From assembly GCA_005116895.1 (NCBI GenBank), contig SWDO01000004.1:263019-327018 (forward strand): 64,000 nt of DNA. The letters are read 5' to 3'. The position numbers were made by a program, and so were the translations under genes. This stretch comes from Nitrospira sp. Its GTDB lineage: Bacteria; Nitrospirota; Nitrospiria; Nitrospirales; Nitrospiraceae. The notes beneath the pieces were generated by a model. It saw only the letters and a program-made list of their open reading frames with translations. It had not been told where the DNA came from and did no database searches. Below, one piece after another: positions 53,224 to 62,735 of this stretch. Numbering within the stretch: position 1 is the stretch's first letter; each line of letters starts with the position of its first letter.

Positions 53224-53650
53224 ATTGCAAGGAAGGAACCACGGGGTGGGTCAAGAGAACCCACTATTCAGCCTTGGAAATTCACTGGTTCTACGAAACG
53301 ATACGAGTAACGATCGACAAGAGTCGCTCTTTGCGACAGGAGCCGCTGAACCGTGGTCCCAGAAGGCGACAGTCTGAGTTTGGAGGGGGGAGACCAGATA
53401 CATGGTGTTCGGTCTCATGATGATCAATCCGCTTTATGCTGCAGACCAACCGAGAGAGACTCCTATACTCGCCGAAGCCCTGTAGCGACCCCACATACAT
53501 CAACCGCGCAAAGTGTGGTCGCTAGCTGAGGATTCTTTATGCTTAGGTCACGTTATGTTATCTTTTCAACTATGAAGGCCGTGTTCACGACGGCAGTCGG
53601 GAGGCGAAACCCACTGCCATAGGGCAGGCACACGTGGGAGGGACGCGTTT
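53224..53650. other. Divergent intergenic region with a 5' UTR hairpin
   Basis: About 520 bases lie between the divergent genes at 53130 and 53651, counting from the assigned cytochrome start. An AT-rich block near 53550-53565 is a possible promoter for the plus-strand gene. A stable hairpin, GGCAGT-C-GGG pairing with CCC-ACTGCC, is at 53592-53618, about 30 bases before the ATG. It does not resemble a known riboswitch class that I recognise. Confidence 0.4.
53592..53618 (+). promoter_or_regulatory. 5' UTR hairpin upstream of the TPR-SUMF1 gene
   Basis: GGCAGT, a bulged C, GGG, an eight-base loop, CCC and ACTGCC form a nine-pair stem. Position between promoter-like sequence and the start codon suggests a regulatory leader structure. 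No T run follows, so a terminator is unlikely. Confidence 0.4.
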
Positions 53651-54925
53651 ATGAGACAGACGCTTGGGGTGCTGGGTTTTGTCATATGTTTGAACATGAC
53701 CGCCAACTCCATGGCAGCGCCGGCAGCCGACGCTGGCGAGCAGGACTTCGCCAACGGAGAGAGTCTTTTAAAGCACAAACAATATGCCGAAGCGCGCGCG
53801 ACGTTGGAGGCAGGGCTCATCAAGAATTCGTCTCATGTGCAGGCTCATTTCAACCTGGCTGAAGCCTGCCGGGGATTAGGAGCCTGGGACTGTGCGGAAG
53901 AACATTACGAGACCGCACTCCATCTGGACGCGAAATCCAGGATCACGGGGACGAGGGAGCCACGGTTAAGCAAAATGAAGGTGTGGCAGTCGCTGGAGGA
54001 AGTGACCGCGTGGCGGTTGTTGGAGGAAGCAAAGGGTCTGCTTGCCGGTGGACAAACTTCGTCCGACAAGAGGAAGCAGGCGGAGGAGGCCCTGGACGGC
54101 GCTCATGAGTTGGGCCTCAATAATGAGCAACAGGCCGTCTATCAACAGTTACAAGCGAAATTCCCTGGACGACGTTCGACCGCCTCACCGAATGGTCTGA
54201 AGCCAGAGGGATCAGCAGGAGAAGCGTTCCCGACCAATCCCCGCGACGTACCAATGGCGCTGGTGCCGGCAGGCGAATTCACGATGGGGAGCACGCTGAA
54301 AACTGACGAAAAGCCCGTGCATCGCGTCTACCTTGACGCTTTCTCCATGGACAAGTACCACGTGACGGTGGGGCAATATGCCAAGTATCTGGAGGCGACG
54401 GGCACGGAGGCGCCGCCGGAGTGGGAGATCATGAACGAACCCCGCCATCAGAAACGTCCGGTCGTGAACGTCAGCTGGTCGGATGCAGCCACGTACTGTA
54501 AATGGGCCGGCAAGCGTCTACCAACCGAAGCGGAGTGGGAAAAGGCGGCGCGCGGGACGGATGGCCGTCTCTATCCCTGGGGCAACGAGGCACCCACCAG
54601 GCTCCACGCCAATTTCGGCAAGAAGGAATGGGCGTATCATATGGCCTTAGTTCCGGTGGGGATGTTCGAAATGGGTAAGAGCCCCTACGGGATCTACGAC
54701 ATGGCCGGCAATGCCTGGGAATGGGTCAACGACTGGTATGACCATGACTATTACAAGAAGAGCCCGATGAAGAATCCTCAAGGACCGACAACGGGTAAGT
54801 CGAAAGTCCTGCGGGGTGGTAACTGGCTGTATGTTCAGGAATTCCTTCGCTCTTCGTTCCGTTTCAATGCCGATCTATCTGGGCGGCAGTTCGGCTACGG
54901 GTTTCGCTGCGCAAAGACGCCATAG
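53651..54925 (+). CDS. Exported TPR-SUMF1 (FGE-sulfatase-like) protein
   Basis: 424 residues. A signal peptide (residues 1-22) precedes TPR-like repeats (about residues 25-110: LLKHKQYAEARATLEAGLIKNSSHVQAHFNLAEACRGLGAWDCAEEHYETALHL in parts) and an SUMF1/FGE-like domain (about 195-424): MALVPAGEFTMGS, RVYLDAFSMDKYHVTVGQYAKYLE, PVVNVSWSDAATYCKWAGKRLPTEAEWEKAARG, YDMAGNAWEWVNDWYD and GGNWLYVQEFLRSSFRFNADLSGRQFGYGFRCA. The Cys pair used by true formylglycine-generating enzymes is not visible, so it is unlikely to activate sulfatases. Role unknown; binding or a different oxidation is possible. Confidence 0.82.
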   Translation: MRQTLGVLGFVICLNMTANSMAAPAADAGEQDFANGESLLKHKQYAEARATLEAGLIKNSSHVQAHFNLAEACRGLGAWDCAEEHYETALHLDAKSRITGTREPRLSKMKVWQSLEEVTAWRLLEEAKGLLAGGQTSSDKRKQAEEALDGAHELGLNNEQQAVYQQLQAKFPGRRSTASPNGLKPEGSAGEAFPTNPRDVPMALVPAGEFTMGSTLKTDEKPVHRVYLDAFSMDKYHVTVGQYAKYLEATGTEAPPEWEIMNEPRHQKRPVVNVSWSDAATYCKWAGKRLPTEAEWEKAARGTDGRLYPWGNEAPTRLHANFGKKEWAYHMALVPVGMFEMGKSPYGIYDMAGNAWEWVNDWYDHDYYKKSPMKNPQGPTTGKSKVLRGGNWLYVQEFLRSSFRFNADLSGRQFGYGFRCAKTP

Positions 54926-55009
54926 CCTTCTACGCAGGACCTTCCTCTCACTCCCGCACTCACACAGGGGGGAAACCTCGCTCGATTAGATCGCTCGCTG
55001 CAAATCCCG

Positions 55010-55486
55010 TTATGACCGTGCCAGCATCGCTGCCGCAACGACCACGGCCAGTGCGATGAGCAATGAAAGACGTGGCAACCAGCGAGCAGATTTGACGATG
55101 ACTTGTTCTCCGGTGGTTCGCTGAGATTCTGCGATAGCGCTGACCCGACTGACCTGAGGGCCGAAGACAAGATCATGGAGGAGGGTCAGGAACAACAACA
55201 GGGCGACCAACGTCAGTTTCATGGTCACGATTCCCGGCCACGAAGCCGGTGCCATGACACTGAGGCCACGGTGTGAGAGTAACATCGGCCCAGTGATCAA
55301 GAGGATTGCCATTGCGATCCAGACGATGGGGCGAAACCGTAGCGCGGCAGATCGAAACATCGCCATGAATTCCGGCGCAGCTTTCCGCCCCCTGGCCAAG
55401 GGAGCCAAAACCAGAGAGAGAAAAATCATCCCTCCAACCCAGCTCATGGCGGCAAGGATATGCAAGACAACCAGTGTGGAATACAT
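55010..55486 (-). CDS. CopD-like membrane protein
   Basis: 158 residues with four membrane helices. The first contains LVVLHILAAMSWVGGMIFLSLV, with the His and Trp-Val-Gly-Gly pattern of the CopD/YncD-like family, and HDLVFGPQVSRV lies before the last helix. Members are associated with copper resistance or heme-b handling. No ribosome site is evident. It converges with the SUMF1 gene. Confidence 0.75.
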   Translation of the reverse strand: MYSTLVVLHILAAMSWVGGMIFLSLVLAPLARGRKAAPEFMAMFRSAALRFRPIVWIAMAILLITGPMLLSHRGLSVMAPASWPGIVTMKLTLVALLLFLTLLHDLVFGPQVSRVSAIAESQRTTGEQVIVKSARWLPRLSLLIALAVVVAAAMLARS

Positions 55487-55846
55487 AGAGCGCTATCTTA
55501 ATCGATCTGGGGTCGAAAAATCGTCCTGCCTTACCCAGCAAGTCGAATCACGGCGCTGTATCCTTGAACGGTTTCTATCGAGCAACTGGGGCATGACATG
55601 GAAACGCTGAAGTATCGAGTTCGAACAATGGTCTTCACCACCTGATTGGAGCGACCGACGGAGCGCCGATCGCCGTCCTGAAGTTCATCCAAGATGGTGA
55701 GTTCTGTGCTCACAGGCAGACGGGTTTCACCCTTCGGCAGTCCGACGGACCGGTCTGAGACATTGAGCACATTCGGCGAGAGCCAAGACTGAATCCTCTA
55801 CGCCGTCTAGTTCTTCAGTATGTGCGGTTGCAGTGGACCGTAGGTA

Positions 55847-56887
55847 TCACGTGGTCCAGCTGAGCGTGGTCTTCTCAGGAACCGGATGTTCTGGGTTCGG
55901 CACACCGGCTAATTGATCCAGACGGTATCTCTTCAGCCGCCGGTACCACACGGCCAATGTGTCCGATTCTAAGTTCAAGAGCATACTTCCCTTCTGGCCG
56001 AACCCCTGTTCCTGCAATTCCAGAACTTCCCGGTCCTGGCTCAGAATGGTCCGTAATGTCCGGCGAACCGCCCACCCAACAGGAAGGCCGCGCAAGAAGT
56101 TCCACCCGACGCAAATGTCGAACCGGCTTCGTTCATTTGTAAGCGGTGTGGCGACCAACATGACGGATGCGAACCGTGTGCCGATCTCCCATCGTTCCAG
56201 ATGGATGCCGGGCAGGACGAAATCGACCGTGGTCGTGGCCGAGCCCAGCCTCGGAGACAAGGCGCGAAAGATAAAGGTGTCCGGCAGCAGGACGTTCTGC
56301 GAGATGGTGCGAAACCCCAGCGGAAGCCGCGTGAACACTTTTTCCTTTCTCTTGGCCGCCTCGCGCCGCCGGAAATAATTGTTGTGCACGAAGGGGACAT
56401 GGGCGGGATCCATGAGACTATCCACGGCGAAATCCCACCGGACGTTGGCCTCGGCTGACTCGCGCACGGAGACCATTGGACTCCCATCAGCGGGCACCGG
56501 CAACGATGGTGGTGGAGTCGAAGGCTTCGGGCATTGGTCGTTCCCGATATAGACCCACACCCACCCGTCCTGTTCCTCTGCTGGAAAGGTCTTCACGCAG
56601 GCCGAGGCCAGTGATGGATGTGGCACGTTGCCGATGGCCGGTACTTCTACACACTCACCGGAGGAGATGAAGCGCCACCCGTGAAAAGGGCACCGCAAGG
56701 AATCCCCTTCCTGCCGGGCCGACGAGAGCGGCACGCCCTTGTGGGAACAGCGGTTTTCTAACGCATGGACGCGGCCCTGGCCATCCCGAAACAGCACCAA
56801 CGGCTGATTGCAGAGCACCGACGCATACGGCCGCCCGGCCCTGACCGCAGCACTTTCCCCGGCAATGTACCAGAAGCCTTCGAGCAT
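55847..56887 (-). CDS. Rieske non-heme iron oxygenase
   Basis: 346 residues. The N-terminal Rieske domain has NRCSHKGVPLSSARQEGDSLRCPFHGWRF, giving the CxH...CxxH ligands of a [2Fe-2S] cluster (about residues 46-70). The catalytic domain carries the mononuclear iron site DPAHVPFVHNNYF (about 157-169). It resembles PaO/VanA-type monooxygenases acting on aromatic or tetrapyrrole substrates. It is separated by only 14 bases from the HemQ-like gene, so a role in heme or tetrapyrrole chemistry is possible. No reductase gene is nearby. Confidence 0.85.
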   Translation of the reverse strand: MLEGFWYIAGESAAVRAGRPYASVLCNQPLVLFRDGQGRVHALENRCSHKGVPLSSARQEGDSLRCPFHGWRFISSGECVEVPAIGNVPHPSLASACVKTFPAEEQDGWVWVYIGNDQCPKPSTPPPSLPVPADGSPMVSVRESAEANVRWDFAVDSLMDPAHVPFVHNNYFRRREAAKRKEKVFTRLPLGFRTISQNVLLPDTFIFRALSPRLGSATTTVDFVLPGIHLERWEIGTRFASVMLVATPLTNERSRFDICVGWNFLRGLPVGWAVRRTLRTILSQDREVLELQEQGFGQKGSMLLNLESDTLAVWYRRLKRYRLDQLAGVPNPEHPVPEKTTLSWTT

Positions 56888-56901
56888 GCAGTTCTGTGGC
56901 G

Positions 56902-57624
56902 TCAGCCGCCGAGCGTGTCGAGCGTTTCTTTGAGACTCTTGCGAACGCAGGTGAAAATCGGCGTGTCACGTAGCGTGTAGCGTGAGCCCTCGGTTTCTCG
57001 CAGCGCCATCACAAGTTCCAGAAAGTCTTCCGGCTTATCGCTTTCAAACGCCACCACCCATTCCTGATCATCCAACCCAAACGAATAGGCCGTATTCAGC
57101 TTCACGGACGGAAACCGATGGCCCACTTCGATATGCTCGTCCATCATGCCCTGTCGCGCCGCCTTCGTGAGCAGGAACCACTCGCGCGTTTTCAGGAACG
57201 GATACACGAAGTTATATTTGCTCTTCCCCGGCACCACCGTCAGCCGTTTCCCTTCCTGTCCCGCGTGGGTGTGATGGTCCACGTAGACTGAGCGCTTCGT
57301 GATCGCGAGATAGGAATACGGGGTCGTGAGGTATTGCCCCAGGCCGGAGGCGAGGATCTTAGCGCTCATGTCTTGGAAGAGGTCCAGATCATAGCTGATC
57401 CGCCAGAGCATAAAGTCGCAGTCGCCGCGAATGCCGATGGTGGAATAGGGCACCACCAGGACTTTGCCGTTGTAGTCCTCCACGGCCCGGAGGAACTCTT
57501 GTTTGCCCTGGGTCCGCACATCTTCTGGTAGGCGCCGCCAGGCTGGGTCGACTGTATAGAAAATGAAGTTCACATATTGGCGTGTGGGTGCCTGGGGCAC
57601 TGGGGCTTGTTCAGGGATAGACAT
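56902..57624 (-). CDS. Chlorite dismutase/HemQ-family protein lacking the distal arginine
   Basis: 240 residues, with AAGGAG before the ATG. It shows the Cld-superfamily fold: YVNFIFYTVDPAWRRLP at the start, YPFLKTREWFLL, a proximal His in MMDEHIEVGHRF (His164) and FGLDDQEWVVAFESDKPEDFLELV. In true chlorite dismutases an Arg two residues after the VK of this region is essential for chlorite decomposition; here it is Leu176 (SVKLNT). HemQ proteins also lack that Arg. It is more likely a coproheme decarboxylase (HemQ-like) or other heme-binding protein than a chlorite dismutase. Confidence 0.82.
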   Translation of the reverse strand: MSIPEQAPVPQAPTRQYVNFIFYTVDPAWRRLPEDVRTQGKQEFLRAVEDYNGKVLVVPYSTIGIRGDCDFMLWRISYDLDLFQDMSAKILASGLGQYLTTPYSYLAITKRSVYVDHHTHAGQEGKRLTVVPGKSKYNFVYPFLKTREWFLLTKAARQGMMDEHIEVGHRFPSVKLNTAYSFGLDDQEWVVAFESDKPEDFLELVMALRETEGSRYTLRDTPIFTCVRKSLKETLDTLGG

Positions 57625-57801
57625 CGAAACTCCTTGTAGAAGATCTGGATAATTCGTCGCTCGTATTTCGTGAAGCGCAGGACGGAAGGGGAAGGTATCT
57701 CCTCTTTATTTGCGCGATACGCTGCACGAAATATGCTTCCCGCGAACAGGCTTCTGCGGTTTAGGGATAACGTGACAGCACTTCCTCCACCATCACGCTG
57801 T

Positions 57802-58488
57802 TCAGAAGCCGATGGCCCCATAGATGCCGGCAGTCCAGAAATTATTCACCGTGTTGGTTTGATTGGAGGCCAGGTGGAAGCGGCTGTCGAGACCCAGCCA
57901 CAGCTCTTTCCACACACGAAACTCAGCACCCCCGCCGAACTGAACCCCAATGTCCAAGTAGTTGATCTGACTGGACGTCGGGCTGATGACGTGGAAATCC
58001 AACCCGGCCGGAATGATCCAGGGTTGGAAATCAGTCCCCTGCCGGAACTTCACTTTCGGCGCGACGCTTGCCGTCAACATGGTCATCTGCACCTTGGCCG
58101 GAGTAAAATTGCTGACAGGCGTCAGGGCTTCTCCGCTCACGACACTGCTGGAACTCCATCGCTTGAATTCCAATCCGATCTCGCCCACAAGCGCAACACC
58201 TGGCAGCATACCCCACAAATCCTTGGTGACCATCAGCTCCGCGCCACCGCCGATGTAATAGCCCCCGGTTCCATCATTCTTACCACCGGCTCCATGGACG
58301 TCGGTGATAAACTCACCAGCCCGATCACTCAGCATCTGTCCATAACCTCCACGAAAGAATACGCGGTTTCCTGTTGTGGTCGTATCTTCAGCCAAGGCCG
58401 TTCCCACACTACTCAGGGCGAACACGGCGGCAAGCGAAGCCGCGACAGACCACACTCCGATGTTCTTCCTGCTCTTCTGAACCTGCAT
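57802..58488 (-). CDS. Outer-membrane beta-barrel protein
   Basis: 228 residues with a signal peptide (residues 1-33, ending ALA) and GGGAGG before the ATG. The mature part alternates Gly- and aromatic-rich strands (NRVFFRGGYGQML; GGYYIGGGAELMVTKDLWG; INYLDIGVQFGGGAEFRVWKELWLGLDSRFHL in pieces) and ends in IYGAIGF, the C-terminal Phe of outer-membrane barrels. About eight strands are expected. Role unknown. Confidence 0.75.
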   Translation of the reverse strand: MQVQKSRKNIGVWSVAASLAAVFALSSVGTALAEDTTTTGNRVFFRGGYGQMLSDRAGEFITDVHGAGGKNDGTGGYYIGGGAELMVTKDLWGMLPGVALVGEIGLEFKRWSSSSVVSGEALTPVSNFTPAKVQMTMLTASVAPKVKFRQGTDFQPWIIPAGLDFHVISPTSSQINYLDIGVQFGGGAEFRVWKELWLGLDSRFHLASNQTNTVNNFWTAGIYGAIGF

Positions 58489-58672
58489 GATACTCCCCCT
58501 CCCTGGTTATGCATCGAGGAGCACGGCCCTCCTTCGAGCAATCAGCTGACAGCCACCTGTCACTCCGGGCCATCAGCTTGATGAATGATCGATTCCTTCC
58601 GTCGGCTTCGATCCAAAAGATTCTTGCTTCGCGAACGCCTGATCTTGGCTTCGCTTCACCCTCACGCGACAG

Positions 58673-59179
58673 TCACGCATCGGACTTCGCGATGCGCAGG
58701 TTCGGACACCAGTCCACTTCCGCCCGGCGCGCCAGTTCCAAGAGTTGAATCGAAATCAGAGGCGCACTCTGATGACGCGACAGTCCCACACATCGTGAAC
58801 ACATAAACTGACAATGGGACAGACACGCTCGATCAGGACACCCTGCTTCATTGTTCACCCTCGCCGCCTGCTGAAGACAGTAAGCTTCTGCATCCGGCGC
58901 ACCAAGACTCTCGTGATAGCAGCGGAGGGCTGCATAGAAGTTTATCCGGCTCACGACGGGTCTGCCTTCGAGTATGATGTGGACATCGCGTAGGTCCCAC
59001 GCCTCCTCGATTAGTCGTACGACGATTTCGACCGATTTGGGGAAATCATCGAAGAGCGCGACATACGACGCCCCCTGGTCATCGGCCTCGACATCGCAGG
59101 CCGGCGCCATTCTGACTATCCGCAGCAAGGCCGGGGCTTCCACCACCTGCGCCTCAGGAATCGCGATTGAGAGATGCAC
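58673..59179 (-). CDS. Cys-rich protein of unknown function
   Basis: 168 residues from a GTG start. The N-terminal half is plain alpha/beta (LHLSIAIPEAQ; SYVALFDDFPKSVEIVVRLIEEAWDLRDVHIIL). The second half holds eight Cys, including NEAGCPDRACLSHCQFMCSRCVG and DWCPNL. The spacing could bind zinc or a [4Fe-4S] cluster. It lies 19 bases after a 2OG-Fe(II) oxygenase gene, so they may be one operon. No family is recognised. Confidence 0.6.
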   Translation of the reverse strand: MHLSIAIPEAQVVEAPALLRIVRMAPACDVEADDQGASYVALFDDFPKSVEIVVRLIEEAWDLRDVHIILEGRPVVSRINFYAALRCYHESLGAPDAEAYCLQQAARVNNEAGCPDRACLSHCQFMCSRCVGLSRHQSAPLISIQLLELARRAEVDWCPNLRIAKSDA

Positions 59180-59198
59180 TCCATGCTCCCGTGAGAAA

Positions 59199-60011
59199 TT
59201 ACAGCGTCGGATGATCGGTCATCATGTCGGCCCGGATCATCGCGCGGTCGTTGATCGAGGTCTGCTTCGACTTGGGCCGGTGCATCAGCGCGGCCGGCCC
59301 GAAGTAGGCAAACGCATCCTTCATGTTGGAGAACAGTTTCTTGAGCGGCCCCATCCGCTGATCCGTCACGAATTGCAGCGTCAAGATCACCCGCCGTTCG
59401 TGAGCACCAAGCGGTGTGACGGCATGCCAGAGTTTGTCGCCGTTGAAGACCACCATCGTTCCCGGCTCCATTGGGATGCGGGTTTCACTGATCTCGGTGG
59501 GAGCCTTACCCTTATGCACCCGTGCCACCAACCGGCAATGCTCGGATTGCTCGACTAGGCCGATGAGAACCGTATAGCGAGCGCCTTTGTAGTAGGACGT
59601 GTCATAGTGAAAGCCGATGTGGTCGCCGGGCTTCGTGTAGTAATACAACGCGCAGGCATGCGGATCGTCTTCGGGGCAGAGCATGAGGGGAGCGTCGACC
59701 AGCCGGCTGAGGAACGTCCGGAGTGCAGGCGACCGATACAACGCCACAATCGCCGGCGCTTTTTCACGAATGACGTAGGAGCTGACGCTGCCTCCCTGCT
59801 TATGGCCCGGCACATAATTCCGATGAACTTCACTACTGAGCTGTTCGATCTCGCATAGGCAGGGCTTGACGACCGACGGCGGGATAAACTGTTCCAACAA
59901 CAGAAACTCGTTCTGATCCCAATAGGCTTGATGAAGGAGAAAGCGATCCACCCCCTCGACAGCTTCTACAAGATTGCTTTCCATGTCGGCCACAGGGCTG
60001 ACCCTCGGCAT
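59199..60011 (-). CDS. 2-oxoglutarate/Fe(II)-dependent oxygenase
   Basis: 270 residues from MPRVSPVADM; the next ATG (59984) is an alternative. The double-stranded beta-helix signature is clear: iron ligands His and Asp in GDHIGFHYDTSYYKGARYTVLIGLVEQ, the distal His in NGDKLWHAVTPLG, and the 2OG-binding Arg in AHERRVILTLQFV. The N-terminal part has RFLLHQAYWDQNEFLLLEQFIPPS. Substrate unknown; close family members act on amino acids, lipids or proteins. Confidence 0.82.
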   Translation of the reverse strand: MPRVSPVADMESNLVEAVEGVDRFLLHQAYWDQNEFLLLEQFIPPSVVKPCLCEIEQLSSEVHRNYVPGHKQGGSVSSYVIREKAPAIVALYRSPALRTFLSRLVDAPLMLCPEDDPHACALYYYTKPGDHIGFHYDTSYYKGARYTVLIGLVEQSEHCRLVARVHKGKAPTEISETRIPMEPGTMVVFNGDKLWHAVTPLGAHERRVILTLQFVTDQRMGPLKKLFSNMKDAFAYFGPAALMHRPKSKQTSINDRAMIRADMMTDHPTL

Positions 60012-60715
60012 GCGCCTCTTCTTTCCCAACGGACGGCTTTCACGGCGTGTCCGACACCCACCGGCAGTCATGTACAAGAGATAGTTTCCTATCGCCTTGC
60101 ATGTTGCTTCGCACCCAATCCATGTGTGCCATGCGCTGGCCCTGACCGTATAGAAAACGGGGGGGCCACTCTCACCTGTGACCCCCTCATCGCTGGCACG
60201 TAGCGGTCAGGACAACCGCTCGCTCCCGAGCGAATGGAGCTAACTACTGACAGGGCGAATCACTAGCTAACTCCGACAGAGCCAGACCTCTGTCTATGCT
60301 TCAGACAACCGCAACGTTCGTGCCATGCTTGTTCGCGGTCTCTCCAACGAATTATTCGCGTGTGAAGAGCGACGATGGGAGGTTCATATCGAGTATCAGC
60401 GTCTTTTTGGAGTGCCCAACGCAATCCATCAGTTTGGACAATCGCAAGGGAGATCTCGCTCGATCGTTTAGATATCATCCACTTATACTGTCCACGGCCA
60501 TAGACGTCCGTCCGCGAAAGAAAGGCGAAAAGGAACACACGCGGGACAATCTTCATATTCAGCTCTGTCCGGCCAAATACCAGGAGCTGAAACGCAGGTT
60601 CTACACAACTCCGGCAGGCATCCGGACCGTTATCCAGAGTTTCAATGGAGTAGACTATTGAGATACGTGGAGAGCTATGACCTGAAGAAAGAGCTGGACG
60701 AGGACAACCAACAAG
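60012..60715. other. Long intergenic region with a terminator-like hairpin
   Basis: About 700 bases upstream of the 2OG oxygenase. A hairpin is at 60161-60186. Overlapping short frames on both strands (60296-60661 plus, 60263-60556 minus) show no domain and no convincing ribosome site. The sequence between 60200 and 60700 is otherwise unexplained and may contain a small RNA or decayed gene. Confidence 0.35.
60161..60186 (-). terminator. Intrinsic terminator-like hairpin
   Basis: On the minus strand GGGGGTCAC and GTGGCCCCC pair fully (one G-U), followed shortly by GTTTTC. It lies about 530 bases past the sigma-54 activator stop, so it may end a long 3' UTR or an unseen transcript. Confidence 0.5.
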
Positions 60716-62125
60716 CTATTCGATGCTATAGGCACGAAGTTTGTTATAGAGACTCGCTCGGCTGATCTTGAGCAACTTGGCGGCTTTCAATCGGTTTCCG
60801 GCAGTCTTTTCTAGCGCGTCAACGATTCGTGTGCGCTCAGCCTGGGCAACCACCCCCCGCGACGTTGATCGTAAACTCTCGTGCTCGTCAACGGTGCCAA
60901 CGTCAAGGAGATCATCACACACGAGCCACGGCCCGGCGGTCGTCACCACGGCCCGTTCGACGTAATGCTGCAATTGTCGGACATTGCCAGGCCACGGGGC
61001 GTCGCGCAACGTCCTCATCGTTCGCTCGGCAACCTGCCGAACCGGTTGATGATGTCGCGCGCACGAAGCGGCGACGAAGTGCTGGACCAACAGCGGAATG
61101 TCGTCTCGCCGTTCCCGGAGAGCCGGTAAATAGAGAGGCAACACGGCGAGTCGATAGTACAGATCCTGCCGAAACGTTTTGGCCTTCACCAGTTCGGCCA
61201 GATCTTTGTTCGAGGCAGAGAGGACCCGCGCATGGATCTTCAGCGACCTGGTTCCACCCACGGGCTTGATCTCGCCCTCTTGCAGGACTCGAAGCAGCTT
61301 TGCTTGAAAGGTCGGCGTGGTATCGGCGATCTCATCGAGAAAGATGGTCCCGCCGTCTGCCTCTTCGAAGAGCCCACGCTTATTGGCGACCGCCCCGGTG
61401 AAGGCGCCCTTCACATGCCCGAACAGTTCACTTTCGAGCAGTGTCTCTGGCAGGGATCCGCAATCGACGACGACGAACGGCTGATCTTTCCGGCTGCTGA
61501 GCACATGAATCGTTCTCGCCAGGATTTCTTTACCCGTTCCGCTCTCCCCTTGTATGAGGACGGTCGCCGAACTATCCGCCACAAGACGAGTCATGTCGAA
61601 CAGCTGCCGCATGGCCGGACTTCGACCAATCAAATCCCCTAGCCCGTCGCCTCCCGCCTGACCGGTGGAATCCTCTGGCGTTGTTCGACTATGAGACGTC
61701 GGTGTGGGATGAAAGAGCACCAGCATCGATGCCACCGTTCCCTGCGCATCCGCCAAGGGAAATGCTTGTTGCATCCCGCAGGCCGTACCGTCTCCTCCGC
61801 TGGAACAAGACACGCTCTGCACCTCGGGTGCCTCAAATACCCTTATGGCCGGACAGGTCCCGCAAGGATCGGTCCGATGCGCAAACGCTTCATAGCATTT
61901 GGCGTGAAGTCGGCGAGGTGTGTGAGTCTGGTCGACAGCCCAGGCTGCCTCGTTCGCGTAGACGACGTTGAATGAGGAGTCCATCACCGCCACGCGGTCC
62001 GAGAGTCCCTCTGCTAACTGCTTGATCGCTTCGATTCGAGCGGCAACGATGGGATCCGTCTGTCGTGGTCCGTCAAGGCGTTCTGAGTCACACAAAGCGG
62101 GCTCATTTCTCGAGATGAAGAGCAT
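60716..62125 (-). CDS. Sigma-54-dependent transcriptional activator (NtrC family)
   Basis: 469 residues from [11 protein letters not shown], placed after the receiver gene stop. A PAS-like N-terminal domain (about 25-140) has [21 protein letters not shown] and a redox-suggestive set of Cys (HAKC, CGTC, SCSS, CGMQ). The AAA+ domain (about 165-385) has Walker A GESGTGKE, the sigma-54 contact [18 protein letters not shown] and [23 protein letters not shown]-terminal Fis-type helix-turn-helix ([31 protein letters not shown] in parts) binds DNA. The Cys cluster suggests redox or metal sensing. Confidence 0.92.
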   Translation of the reverse strand: MLFISRNEPALCDSERLDGPRQTDPIVAARIEAIKQLAEGLSDRVAVMDSSFNVVYANEAAWAVDQTHTPRRLHAKCYEAFAHRTDPCGTCPAIRVFEAPEVQSVSCSSGGDGTACGMQQAFPLADAQGTVASMLVLFHPTPTSHSRTTPEDSTGQAGGDGLGDLIGRSPAMRQLFDMTRLVADSSATVLIQGESGTGKEILARTIHVLSSRKDQPFVVVDCGSLPETLLESELFGHVKGAFTGAVANKRGLFEEADGGTIFLDEIADTTPTFQAKLLRVLQEGEIKPVGGTRSLKIHARVLSASNKDLAELVKAKTFRQDLYYRLAVLPLYLPALRERRDDIPLLVQHFVAASCARHHQPVRQVAERTMRTLRDAPWPGNVRQLQHYVERAVVTTAGPWLVCDDLLDVGTVDEHESLRSTSRGVVAQAERTRIVDALEKTAGNRLKAAKLLKISRASLYNKLRAYSIE

Positions 62126-62138
62126 ACGGCCTATGCCG

Positions 62139-62528
62139 TCAGCTCTCAGCTCCGGGTCTATGGTCGAGCAATTGTTGCACACAAGCCTTCAGCTCGGCAA
62201 CACGGACGGGCTTGTCAAAGTACGCGTTCGCTCCTGCTTTCAATACCTGAGCTTTCAATACCGCATCGCCGAATCCCGTGATGACAACGATGGGACACCT
62301 GGGTGCCACGGTCCTCAACCGGCTGATGTAATCATCTCCTCCTGCCGGCATCCGTAGATCCGTCAAAATCAGATCCGGTACGGACTGCAGAACCGCCAGA
62401 AAGGCTTCGTCCCCATCCCTTGCTTCACGCAGCTGATACCCTGTTCCGCAAAATTCATCGCATAGCAGACTGCGCATGTCACGGTCATCCTCGACGATCA
62501 GCAACACAGCGGCTTTTCCCTTCATCAT
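62139..62528 (-). CDS. Single-domain response regulator (receiver)
   Basis: 129 residues from the second of paired ATGs after GGAGAGG. Receiver motifs: [10 protein letters not shown], phosphoacceptor in [14 protein letters not shown], Thr in VVITGFGD and Lys in [10 protein letters not shown]. It has no output domain and sits 13 bases before the sigma-54 activator and downstream of a PAS kinase, so it may relay phosphate between them. Confidence 0.88.
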   Translation of the reverse strand: MMKGKAAVLLIVEDDRDMRSLLCDEFCGTGYQLREARDGDEAFLAVLQSVPDLILTDLRMPAGGDDYISRLRTVAPRCPIVVITGFGDAVLKAQVLKAGANAYFDKPVRVAELKACVQQLLDHRPGAES

Positions 62529-62735
62529 ATGCGACATCCTCTCCGGCCTGTATCCGGTCTTTCGCACGCTCTTAGATTGGCTAATTGGCAAGGGGCATGC
62601 CATGAGAAGGGGAACAGCAGTAGGGCTAATTCCTTGAAAATCAAGCCCTGATGAGGAATAAAGATGCCTCGCCTGATGAGAAAAACCACAGTCAAGGGTG
62701 GATCAGCTGTCGCGGGATGCCACAGGAGATAGAAG

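Noticed and set aside
55531-55770. 79-codon minus-strand frame ending with a CPSC motif
   Set aside because: No ribosome site and no family; too weak to call a gene, although the CxxC is noted.
56902-57624. Calling this gene a functional chlorite dismutase
   Set aside because: The essential distal Arg is replaced by Leu, so only family membership is claimed.
60296-60661. 121-codon plus-strand frame
   Set aside because: No domain, competing frame on the other strand, and no ribosome site.
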